Notes under the pieces: model-generated | What the model was told of the DNA's origin: nothing | The model's input: the letters and a program-made list of their open reading frames with translations, nothing else | Databases searched by the model: none | Position numbers and translations under genes: made by a program | Shown: positions 7,756 through 14,170 of the stretch, in pieces | Layout: the number at the start of each line of letters is the position of its first letter | How positions within the stretch are numbered: the stretch's first letter is position 1 | Assembly (NCBI RefSeq): GCF_017643905.1 | Contig: NZ_JAEPMO010000033.1 | Span: 1-32,703 of the forward strand | DNA length: 32,703 nucleotides | Origin: Marivita sp. | Lineage (GTDB): Bacteria > Pseudomonadota > Alphaproteobacteria > Rhodobacterales > Rhodobacteraceae | Direction: 5' to 3'

Positions 7756-7919
7756 TCGTTATTGCATGCGCCCTTCTTGGCGCCATTATTGGGTCCATGA
7801 CCGCAAAGCGGCGCAAGGGAAACCGCGCGGATATGTGGCAATACGGAACGGTTTACGCGATCGCGTTTGCCCTGGGCGGCCTGATCCTGACGATTGCCAT
7901 CGAAAAACTGGTGTTCTGA
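7752..7919 (+). CDS. Small membrane protein (55 residues), unknown function
   Basis: The protein has two predicted membrane segments, IVIACALLGAIIGSM (residues 2-16) and GTVYAIAFALGGLILTIAI (32-50), joined by the basic loop TAKRRKGNRADMWQ. The start ATG overlaps the stop of the DUF2927 gene (ATGA, 7752-7755), a better start than any upstream codon because it gives the usual coupling and a clean hydrophobic N-terminus. Similar small Rhodobacterales proteins have, as I recall, sometimes been labelled apolipoprotein acyltransferase; at 55 residues with no catalytic domain that label cannot be right. A partner role for the lipoprotein is inference from coupling. The stop is followed within seven bases by repeat copy 2. 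Confidence 0.75.
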   Translation: MIVIACALLGAIIGSMTAKRRKGNRADMWQYGTVYAIAFALGGLILTIAIEKLVF

Positions 7920-7925
7920 GCGCAG

Positions 7926-7968
7926 ACACGATGCGTCGACGCATTGTGTGTTTCGGTCGACCGAAACA
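7926..7968 (+). repeat. Double-palindrome repeat, copy 2
   Basis: The first palindrome spans 7926-7949 (24 bases, one G-T mismatch, inner arm ATGCGTC, centre GTCGAC at 7935-7940). The second spans 7949-7968 (20 bases, perfect, arm TGTTTCG, centre GTCGAC at 7956-7961). Centres are 21 bases apart. Compared with copy 1, the second arm reads TTTCG instead of TTTCC and the opposite arm has changed to match, so the palindrome is preserved. It begins six bases after the stop of the small membrane protein and has the same orientation as copy 1. Confidence 0.88.
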
Positions 7969-8000
7969 TTAGTGCCATCTGCACCCGACCTCGCGTGGCG

Positions 8001-8022
8001 GCCTCCACCCGGGATATTTTTG
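8001..8022 (+). repeat. Short GCCTCC-GGG-ATATTTTT element
   Basis: The sequence GCCTCCACCCGGGATATTTTTG resembles an intergenic motif (GCCTCC, a few bases, GGG, then a T-rich run) that I recall as common in Rhodobacterales. GTGG at 7995-7998 can pair with CCAC at 8005-8008 before the T-run, so it could be a weak terminator in front of the VWA operon. A related stretch lies at 23303-23340 on the minus strand. Confidence 0.35.
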
Positions 8023-8079
8023 AACCCGTGACAACAGGCGCGGCTGGTCATGGCACTAAGCGCTTGCTAGATCAGGCGC

Positions 8080-9264
8080 ATGTTTGTGCCCTTCTTCGAC
8101 ACATTGCGATCCAACGGCGTTCCCGTGTCCCTGCGGGAGTACCTGAGCTTTCTTGAAGCGATGCGCGCCGGTTTGGTGACCTATGATCCCGAGGCGTTCT
8201 ACTATCTGGCCCGTACCGCGATGGTGAAGGACGAGCGGCATATCGATCGGTTCGATCGCGCCTTTGCCGAAGCCTTCAAGGGATTGGAGCACCTGACCAC
8301 CGATGGTGTGCTGGACGCGTTGGAGCTTCCCGAGGACTGGCTGCGCAAGATGGCCGAAAAGCACCTGAGCGATGAGGAAAAGGCCGAGATCGAGGCGCTT
8401 GGTGGGTTCGACAAGCTGATGGAAACCCTGAAAGAGCGGCTGAAGGAACAGAAAGGCCGACATCAGGGCGGCAGCAAGTGGATCGGGACAGCGGGCACCT
8501 CGCCCTTTGGGGCCTATGGCTACAATCCCGAAGGCGTGCGCATCGGGCAGAATGAAAGCCGCCACCAGCGCGCGGTCAAGGTCTGGGACAGACGCGAGTT
8601 TCGCAATCTGGATGACAGCGTCGAGTTGGGCACCCGCAACATCAAGGTGGCCCTGAAGCGCCTGCGCCGCTGGGCGCGTGACGGGGCAACGGAAGAGCTG
8701 GATCTGGATGGCACCATCCGCGCCACTGCGGAACATGGCTATCTTGATGTGCAGACGCGGCCAGAGCGGCGCAATGCGGTCAAGGTGATCCTGTTTCTCG
8801 ACATCGGCGGGTCGATGGACCCGCATGTGAAGGTGGTGGAGGAGCTCTTCTCGGCCGCGCGGGCCGAGTTCAAGCATCTCGAACACTACTATTTCCACAA
8901 CTGCCTTTACGAAGGTGTCTGGAAGGACAACCGCCGCCGCTGGGACGCGCAGACGCCCACGATGGAGGTGCTCAACACCTATGGGCCGGACTACAAATGC
9001 ATCTTTGTCGGCGATGCCAGCATGTCCCCCTATGAGATCGCCTATGCTGGGGGTGCTAACGAGCATTGGAACGCAGAAGCTGGTCAGGTCTGGCTGCAAC
9101 GGGCGCGGCAGCAATGGTCGCACAATCTCTGGATCAACCCGACGCCCGAGCGGCAGTGGCACTACACACAGTCGATCCAGATGATCCGCGAGATCTTCGA
9201 GGATGCGATGGTGCCCATGACGCTTGAAGGCATCAGTCGAGGGATCAAGGCCTTGGCGAAATGA
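8080..9264 (+). CDS. VWA domain-containing CoxE-family protein
   Basis: This 394-residue protein matches the CoxE-like VWA family: the N-terminal opening MFVPFFDTLRSNGVPVSLREYLSFLEAM, a central helical region, and a C-terminal VWA domain with the metal-ion site motif DIGGSMDPH (a variant of DxSxS) at about residues 245-253 and the later CIFVGDASMSPYEI. CoxE-type proteins partner with small MoxR ATPases, and in CO dehydrogenase clusters the pair (CoxD/CoxE) is needed to build the Cu-S-Mo centre. The natural partner here is the MoxR gene at 3616-4458. The gene is followed by two overlapping genes (ATGA at 9261-9264, then TTGA at 9617-9620), so the three form an operon. No strong ribosome-binding site is seen upstream. 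Confidence 0.9.
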   Translation: MFVPFFDTLRSNGVPVSLREYLSFLEAMRAGLVTYDPEAFYYLARTAMVKDERHIDRFDRAFAEAFKGLEHLTTDGVLDALELPEDWLRKMAEKHLSDEEKAEIEALGGFDKLMETLKERLKEQKGRHQGGSKWIGTAGTSPFGAYGYNPEGVRIGQNESRHQRAVKVWDRREFRNLDDSVELGTRNIKVALKRLRRWARDGATEELDLDGTIRATAEHGYLDVQTRPERRNAVKVILFLDIGGSMDPHVKVVEELFSAARAEFKHLEHYYFHNCLYEGVWKDNRRRWDAQTPTMEVLNTYGPDYKCIFVGDASMSPYEIAYAGGANEHWNAEAGQVWLQRARQQWSHNLWINPTPERQWHYTQSIQMIREIFEDAMVPMTLEGISRGIKALAK

Positions 9265-9620
9265 CCTCAGCGGTGCGCAGGCTTTGGACGGATCACAAGC
9301 TCTTGCTGGCGGGATTCCTGCTTGCCCTCGCGGTCATGCTGTTCTTCGCGGTTCGGTCGGTGATGTTCTGGGTGTACTGGGCCGATCCCGCACATCGGGA
9401 AGAACCCATCGCAGGCTGGATGACCGCGCGCTACGTCGCCCATTCGTGGTCGATCCCGCCAGAGATACTGCGTGACGCGCTGGAGGTGCCAGCAGACGCG
9501 CGGCGCCTGACCATCGACGACCTGGCCGAAGCGCGCGGTGTCCCTGCCGAGGAGATCATCCGCCAGATCGAAGCAATCATTGCGGCGCACCGTGCCGCTG
9601 ACCCGGTGCAAAAGCCTTGA
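9261..9620 (+). CDS. Membrane-anchored hypothetical protein
   Basis: This 119-residue protein has one membrane segment near the N-terminus (LLLAGFLLALAVMLFFAVRSVMFWVYW, about residues 14-40) and a polar remainder. The segment REEPIAGWMTARYVAHSWSIPPEILRDAL leads into LTIDDLAEARGVPAEEIIRQIEAIIAAHR, which has the look of a small helical (HTH-like) domain that may sit on the cytosolic or periplasmic side. I do not recognise a named family with certainty. It overlaps the VWA gene by four bases and is itself overlapped by the DedA gene, so it is very likely translated with both. A role beside DedA or the VWA protein in the membrane is only inference. Confidence 0.78.
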   Translation: MTSAVRRLWTDHKLLLAGFLLALAVMLFFAVRSVMFWVYWADPAHREEPIAGWMTARYVAHSWSIPPEILRDALEVPADARRLTIDDLAEARGVPAEEIIRQIEAIIAAHRAADPVQKP

Positions 9621-10228
9621 CCGATGCGCTCTTTGGACTTGTCGCCAATTACGGCGTGTGGGTTCTGGCGGCGTCGTGCTATCTGTCCTGTCTGCTTGTC
9701 CCCATTCCCACGTCCCTGTTGATGCTGGCAGGTGGAGCCTTCGTGGCGGCGGGTGACCTTGACGGCGGAACCGCCTTTGCCGGTGCATGGCTAGGCGCCG
9801 TTCTGGGCGACCAGACCGGGTTTGCCATCGGACGCCGGTTCGGGCCGCTTCTCGAACGCTTCACCGCGCGCCGCGAGTCCCGAAAACGGATCTATGGTCG
9901 CGCGATGGACACGGTCCGCCGGAAAGGCGAGATCGGCGTGTTCTTCAGCACATGGCTGTTTGCGCCCTTGGGGCCTTGGGTCAACATGGCGGCGGGGGCG
10001 TCCGGTCTGCCGTGGTTGCGCTTTACCCTGTGGGACGCGGCAGGCGAAGCGATCTGGGTCTTTGGCTATATCGCACTCGGTTACAGCTTCGCCGGACAAT
10101 TGATCCTGATCTCGGACCTCACCTCGAGCCTGTCGGGGTTCCTTGTTGCCGGGTTGATCACCGTGGTGCTGGGCTGGATGCTGTTACGGCGCGCGCGGAG
10201 ATCGGGTGGGGACAAACGCGGCGCTTAG
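9617..10228 (+). CDS. DedA/SNARE-associated family membrane protein
   Basis: This 203-residue integral membrane protein has the DedA pattern: the re-entrant stretch LVPIPTSLLMLAGGAFVAAGDLDGGTAFAGAWLGAVLGDQTGFAIGRRFG, then FFSTWLFAPLGPWVNMAAGASGLPWLRFTLWDAAGEAIW, and further membrane helices to a basic C-terminus. DedA proteins are thought to act as lipid (undecaprenyl phosphate or phosphatidylethanolamine) flippases or to keep membrane energisation. The start is TTG at 9617, overlapping the upstream stop as TTGA; the next in-frame ATG lies well inside the conserved region, so TTG is preferred. Confidence 0.85.
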   Translation: MTDALFGLVANYGVWVLAASCYLSCLLVPIPTSLLMLAGGAFVAAGDLDGGTAFAGAWLGAVLGDQTGFAIGRRFGPLLERFTARRESRKRIYGRAMDTVRRKGEIGVFFSTWLFAPLGPWVNMAAGASGLPWLRFTLWDAAGEAIWVFGYIALGYSFAGQLILISDLTSSLSGFLVAGLITVVLGWMLLRRARRSGGDKRGA

Positions 10229-10291
10229 ACGGAACCCGTTTGACCCGAATGTCGTTGGCCTATCGAACGCAACCCAGAACGGGAGACAGAC

Positions 10292-10723
10292 ATGATAAAC
10301 AAGACAGCAACCGCACATTGGACCGGCAGCGTCAAAGAGGGAAAAGGCCAGATTTCAACCGAGTCAGGCGCGCTGAGCACCCAGCCTTACGGCTTCAACA
10401 CCCGGTTCGAGGACAAGCCGGGCACAAACCCGGAAGAACTGATCGGCGCAGCGCATGCGGGGTGCTTTTCGATGGCGTTTTCGATGATCCTTGGTGACTA
10501 TGACGCGGTTGCGGACGCAATCGACACCAAAGCGACCGTCAGTCTTGAAAAGCAGGATGCGGGTTTCGCGATCACGAAGATCCATCTCGACATGACGGCG
10601 ACAATTCCCGGCATCAGCGAGGCTGACTTTCAGGAAGCCGCCAAAACTGCCAAGGAAAATTGCCCCGTTTCCAAGGTTTTGGCCGGGGCCGACATCACGA
10701 TGGACGCAAAGCTGGTCGGCTGA
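10292..10723 (+). CDS. OsmC family peroxidase
   Basis: This 143-residue protein has the OsmC subfamily signature, with the two redox cysteines at Cys58 (IGAAHAGCFSMAF) and Cys124 (KENCPVSKVL) and the catalytic-loop region STQPYGFNTRFEDKPGTNPEEL. OsmC and Ohr enzymes reduce organic hydroperoxides in the cytosol, using lipoylated proteins as reductant; the pattern AAHAGCFSMA is nearer to OsmC than to Ohr. The ATG follows GGGAG at a good distance. It stands alone, 63 bases after the DedA gene, and is followed by a long hairpin at 10737-10771. No regulator of the OhrR type is encoded next to it. Confidence 0.92.
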   Translation: MINKTATAHWTGSVKEGKGQISTESGALSTQPYGFNTRFEDKPGTNPEELIGAAHAGCFSMAFSMILGDYDAVADAIDTKATVSLEKQDAGFAITKIHLDMTATIPGISEADFQEAAKTAKENCPVSKVLAGADITMDAKLVG

Positions 10724-10736
10724 CCTTTTTTTGACC

Positions 10737-10771
10737 GGCAAGCACTGCGCAAGCTGTGCGTCGTGCTTGCC
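10737..10771. other. Long hairpin after osmC
   Basis: GGCAAGCAC (10737-10745) pairs with GTGCTTGCC (10763-10771), and inside it GCGCA (10747-10751) can pair with TGTGC (10755-10759) around a three-base loop, giving about 14 stem pairs. It lies between osmC and the M48 protease gene. The T-run (cctttttttg) comes before the hairpin, not after it, so it is not a standard intrinsic terminator on the plus strand. Confidence 0.55.
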
Positions 10772-10801
10772 GCGCGACATCTGCAGCCCCATATCTGGGG
10801 T

Positions 10802-11494
10802 ATGTTGAAACTCACCCCGATCCTTCTTGCCATCCTCTACGCGCTAGCCATGTACCATTTCTCGGTCTGGCGGACGAAGCGTGAACTGGATGCGCGCTCG
10901 ACCGAACTGGCCGATCCACGCCTCAAGGCGTTGACGGACAGATTGGCAACGGCCCTCGATCTGGATCGCATCCGCGTCCACATTTACGAGATCGACCCGG
11001 TGAATGGCCTTGCCGCGCCGGATGGCCGGATTTTCATCACGCGAGGGTTCTACCGCAAATACCAAACCGGCGAAGTGACTGGTGAGGAGCTTGCCAGCGT
11101 CATTGCACATGAGTTGGGGCATGTGGCGCTGGGTCATACGCGCCGCCGGATGATCGACTTTTCAGGTCAAAACGCGCTGCGCACAGCGCTTGCGATGGTG
11201 CTGTCGCGCTTTTTGCCGGGCATCGGAATCCTGATTGCGAACTCGATTGCCACTTTGCTCGCCGCGCGCCTTTCGCGTGGTGACGAATACGAAGCGGATG
11301 CTTATGCAGCAGCCCTCTTGCACAAGGCGGGGATTGGCATCGGGCCGCAGAAATCGCTGTTCCACAAGCTGGACGCGTTGACCCAGTCTCGGGCCGGAGT
11401 GGTTCCGGCATGGCTTATGTCGCATCCCAAGACAGCGGAACGGATTGCGGCGCTGGAGCAGCTTGAAACGCGCTGGACCAATCTGCCGACCTGA
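10802..11494 (+). CDS. M48 family metallopeptidase (HtpX-like)
   Basis: This 230-residue protein starts with a hydrophobic segment (LTPILLAILYALAMYHFSVW, residues 4-22) that anchors it in the inner membrane. The zinc site HELGH is at residues 103-107, and the third ligand glutamate is in the DEYEADAYA segment near residue 163. A second hydrophobic stretch lies between them (TALAMVLSRFLPGIGILIANSIATLLA). M48 proteases degrade misfolded membrane or envelope proteins. I chose the ATG at 10802, which gives a normal membrane anchor; a GTG at 10763 would start inside the preceding hairpin and adds an unlikely leader. The ribosome-binding site TGGGG sits very close to the ATG. It is convergent with the DNA glycosylase gene. 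Confidence 0.88.
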   Translation: MLKLTPILLAILYALAMYHFSVWRTKRELDARSTELADPRLKALTDRLATALDLDRIRVHIYEIDPVNGLAAPDGRIFITRGFYRKYQTGEVTGEELASVIAHELGHVALGHTRRRMIDFSGQNALRTALAMVLSRFLPGIGILIANSIATLLAARLSRGDEYEADAYAAALLHKAGIGIGPQKSLFHKLDALTQSRAGVVPAWLMSHPKTAERIAALEQLETRWTNLPT

Positions 11495-11544
11495 TCTTCT
11501 TCTCTTTCCAAATACGCGAAATCACCGGCCGCACCTGCGCGGCC
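11495..11544 (-). terminator. Possible 3' hairpin between convergent genes
   Basis: After the stop of the AlkC-type gene the minus strand has a stem GGCCGC/GCGGCC (11527-11532 with 11539-11544) followed by a weak T-rich stretch and then GTATTTGGAAAGAGAAGAAG (ending near 11496). That last piece resembles a common Rhodobacterales intergenic motif as I recall it. As a terminator it is weak because no clean T-run follows the stem. Confidence 0.35.
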
Positions 11545-11554
11545 AGCAGCCAAC

Positions 11555-12697
11555 TTAGACAAGGGTGACGGCCGCTTCGGCCCGGTCCTGTCCATTGACC
11601 TGCGCCGTGACAAGATGCGGACCGGGGTGAAGCGTAAAGGTGGATGCGCCCTCCTTGAGCCGATGCGCCTTTTGCAGGGTCAGCGGAATACCGGGTTTCA
11701 GATTCGCAGCCTTCAGCTTGAACACCTTTTCGCCGTCGCGCCCGTTTGGGCGATGAAACCGGATGCGGTAGTCCACCATCACGGGCAACGCCTCATCGGC
11801 ACACAAAGACACCTCGATCTGCAGCGCTTCGCCAATAGCGACGGGATTGGGGGCGACCTTTAGCGTGACTGAGACATCGCAATCCTGCCGATACCCAAGC
11901 AGCGCCAAAGCCTCTGCCTCGCCGCGTTTGACGGCAGTGCGCAGGGCGTGACGGGTCATCCAGTCGAGTTCCTTGGGTTTCTGACGCTTGGTTTGTTGCC
12001 ACGCTTTCAGATGCGTGACGACCCGGTCAGGTGCATGACGGGTGAGGTCGTTCATGTGATTGGCGACGGATCGCGTCACATAGCGCGTCGGATCGGCATG
12101 CATCGCATCCAGAAACCGCAGCGGCACCAGCGGATCAAGTTGGATATTGGCGGCCCAAGGCAAACGCGGACGTGTTCCTTCGCTGACAAGTCGGCGCACA
12201 TGGTAATTGTCATGCGCGACCCAGCGGTCCAGCCGCGCAAGGGTCTCATCGGGCCAGCGGTTCAGGAAGGGCCGGAGGTAGAACTCCATCGAAAATCGTT
12301 GAGTGGCCGCCTCGAGCAGGTCAAGCGCACGGTCGCGGTGGTCTTCCAGCCCGTGACGGACAGCCAGAATGCCGGGGACCGCATGGATGAAGCGGCCGAA
12401 ATCATCGTCGGTTTTGGTGGGGTCCAGCGGCGCGGGCATCGCCGCCACCAGCGCGTCCGCCATTGCCGGAAACCTGTCGGGCAGTTGCGCCGCAATGCAA
12501 TCGGCCAGCCAATCAAGCCGTTCGAGCAGCCCGCGCGAGGACAACCCCGCGAGGGCTTCAGACAGAAAGCGGTCCGGATCAAACCCCGGCAGAATGGCGT
12601 ACTCCGCCGCCAGATCACCGATGGTGCGGGCATTGAAGAGCTCGTCCTTCAAGGAAAATCCCTGCGACTGCCCTGCCCCGTCCGGTCCGCGCGCCAT
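11555..12697 (-). CDS. DNA alkylation repair protein, AlkC-type glycosylase with C-terminal Ig-like domain
   Basis: The protein has 380 residues. The first 270 are alpha-helical HEAT-like repeats typical of the AlkC/AlkD superfamily, with the family segments WVAHDNYHVRRLVSEGTRPRLPW (about 159-181) and RYVTRSVANHMNDL (about 205-218). Residues about 272-380 are a beta-rich domain (SVTLKVAPNPVAIGEALQIEV ... FTLHPGPHLVTAQVNGQDRAEA) that fits the Ig-like domain reported for a subset of AlkC enzymes. These glycosylases remove N3-alkylated purines such as 3-methyladenine without flipping the base. The start ATG lies three bases after the stop of the SDR gene, so the two are co-transcribed; there is no obvious functional link between them. 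Confidence 0.87.
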   Translation of the reverse strand: MARGPDGAGQSQGFSLKDELFNARTIGDLAAEYAILPGFDPDRFLSEALAGLSSRGLLERLDWLADCIAAQLPDRFPAMADALVAAMPAPLDPTKTDDDFGRFIHAVPGILAVRHGLEDHRDRALDLLEAATQRFSMEFYLRPFLNRWPDETLARLDRWVAHDNYHVRRLVSEGTRPRLPWAANIQLDPLVPLRFLDAMHADPTRYVTRSVANHMNDLTRHAPDRVVTHLKAWQQTKRQKPKELDWMTRHALRTAVKRGEAEALALLGYRQDCDVSVTLKVAPNPVAIGEALQIEVSLCADEALPVMVDYRIRFHRPNGRDGEKVFKLKAANLKPGIPLTLQKAHRLKEGASTFTLHPGPHLVTAQVNGQDRAEAAVTLV

Positions 12698-12700
12698 GGC

Positions 12701-13480
12701 TTAGATGGTCGCGTTGGTGCCGCCACCATCAATCAGGATGTTCTGGCCCACGATAAAACCCGAATGCTGCGAACAGAGGAATGCACAGGTCGCGCCGAAT
12801 TCCTGCCGCGTGCCATAGCGCCGCGCCGGGATCGTCAACTGCCGGTTCTTGCGCGCCTGTTCGACCGAGATGCCCTGCGCTTTGGACACACCGCCGTCCA
12901 ACTGATCGGCGCGGTCCGTGGCATGGATGCCCGGCAGAAGGTTGTTGACGATCACGCCGTATTCCGCCACCTGCCGCGCGGTTCCGGCAACGTACCCGGT
13001 CAGACCGGTACGCGCCGCGTTGGACAGACCCAGCGCCGGGATCGGTGCCTTGACCGATTGTGAGGTGATGTTGACCACCCGGCCCCAGCCGCGGTCGATC
13101 ATGCCTGGCATCAGCGCCGTCATCAAAGCGATGGGGGTCAGCATGTTGCCATCCAGCGCCTTGATGAAATCCTCGCGGCCCCAATCCGACCAGATGCCCG
13201 GAGGCGGGCCACCGGCATTGGTCACTAGAATGTCCACGCTGCCAGCGGCGTCGAGGACTTTCGCGCGCCCCTCTTCGCTCACGATATCAGCGGCGACGGC
13301 CGTCACTTCGACCCCGTATGTCTTGCGGATATCCTCGGCGGCGGTCTCCAACGCCTCGGAACCTCGCGCGTTCATGACAAGATTCACACCGGCCTCTGCC
13401 AGGGCTTCGGCACAGCCACGCCCCAATCCTTTGCTCGACGCGCAAACGAGCGCCCGCTTTCCGCTGATCCCAAGATCCAT
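12701..13480 (-). CDS. SDR family oxidoreductase with degenerate active site
   Basis: This 259-residue protein has the short-chain dehydrogenase fold: a nucleotide-binding glycine motif ASSKGLGRG at residues 14-22, NAGG at 88-91, and the C-terminal DGGGT. However, the catalytic YxxxK is missing: the aligned segment reads PALGLSNAAR with Leu150 and Asn154 in place of Tyr and Lys. A subgroup of 3-ketoacyl-ACP reductase-like SDRs is known with an imperfect catalytic tetrad, and this fits it. It may be inactive, act on a different chemistry, or bind a ligand. I chose the ATG at 13480, which has GGGAG upstream at normal spacing; a longer reading to 13591 lacks support. It is followed by the AlkC-type gene. 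Confidence 0.87.
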   Translation of the reverse strand: MDLGISGKRALVCASSKGLGRGCAEALAEAGVNLVMNARGSEALETAAEDIRKTYGVEVTAVAADIVSEEGRAKVLDAAGSVDILVTNAGGPPPGIWSDWGREDFIKALDGNMLTPIALMTALMPGMIDRGWGRVVNITSQSVKAPIPALGLSNAARTGLTGYVAGTARQVAEYGVIVNNLLPGIHATDRADQLDGGVSKAQGISVEQARKNRQLTIPARRYGTRQEFGATCAFLCSQHSGFIVGQNILIDGGGTNATI

Positions 13481-13615
13481 TCGATCACTCCCAATTTGGT
13501 CAGAATTGTCCGCGAAATGCCACGGCCTGCCCTTAGAGGTGCCACATTTCCAAACAATCTTAAACCCATACCGGTGCGCGTTCCTGAACACCGGTCTGCG
13601 AAAGAGTGTTTGTTT

Positions 13616-14107
13616 ATGTCTGCTGCCACTGGTCTCATGTTACCCCGCTTCAAAGCCTGCCCAGCCGATGGCGTGCGCGCCGAATTCGGCGTGTGCAGAG
13701 GCGATCCGATCCGCCACATTCAGGATTTGATCCTTGGTGACACCTTCCTGCCCAAGCGCGATGCAAGATGGGTCACGGTCCAGTCAGCCGATGTTCTGCA
13801 CGAAACCTTCACGCTTGATCTTGCCGCCAACGTGCCGACACAGGAACTGGTGACGCTGGCAGAGCTTGTCTTCATGACAACGACGGGTCAGCGCCTCGAC
13901 GTGTTCGTCACGGTGTGCTGCGGCAAGCTCTATTTCGTCTCGGATACCGAATTCCGCAGCGGCGTCGAATACGTTCTGATCGACATTCACCGTCGCGAAG
14001 ATGCCATGGTTCCGGCATTCATTCCCGAACAGGATGCCGTGGTGGTTCCGATGACGGTGGGCGAGCCAGCAAAGGCGACCTCTCCCAACCTGCGTCTCAT
14101 CGGCTGA
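13616..14107 (+). CDS. Hypothetical protein, 163 residues
   Basis: I do not recognise this family. The protein is acidic to neutral, has no signal peptide or membrane segment, and is rich in beta-strand patterns: DARWVTVQSADVLHETFTLDLAANVPTQ, LVTLAELVFMTTTGQRLDVFVTVCCGKLYFVSD and GVEYVLIDIHRRED. The segment VRAEFGVCRGDPIRHIQDLILGDTFLPKRD is faintly like the region around a Hint-domain loop, but no catalytic Hint motif is present. I chose the ATG at 13616, with AAAGAG upstream; the frame stays open upstream to a GTG at 13496, which I consider non-coding. It is divergent from the SDR gene (gap 13481-13615) and lies 63 bases before prfC. Confidence 0.65.
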   Translation: MSAATGLMLPRFKACPADGVRAEFGVCRGDPIRHIQDLILGDTFLPKRDARWVTVQSADVLHETFTLDLAANVPTQELVTLAELVFMTTTGQRLDVFVTVCCGKLYFVSDTEFRSGVEYVLIDIHRREDAMVPAFIPEQDAVVVPMTVGEPAKATSPNLRLIG

Positions 14108-14170
14108 TCCAACCCGTTCGACACACGCGACTTATAGACAAGTCGTGCTGCGCCACCTATATGCGCGGCC

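Noticed and set aside
7752-7919. Apolipoprotein acyltransferase label for the 55-residue protein
   Set aside because: It is far too short and has no nitrilase-like catalytic domain.
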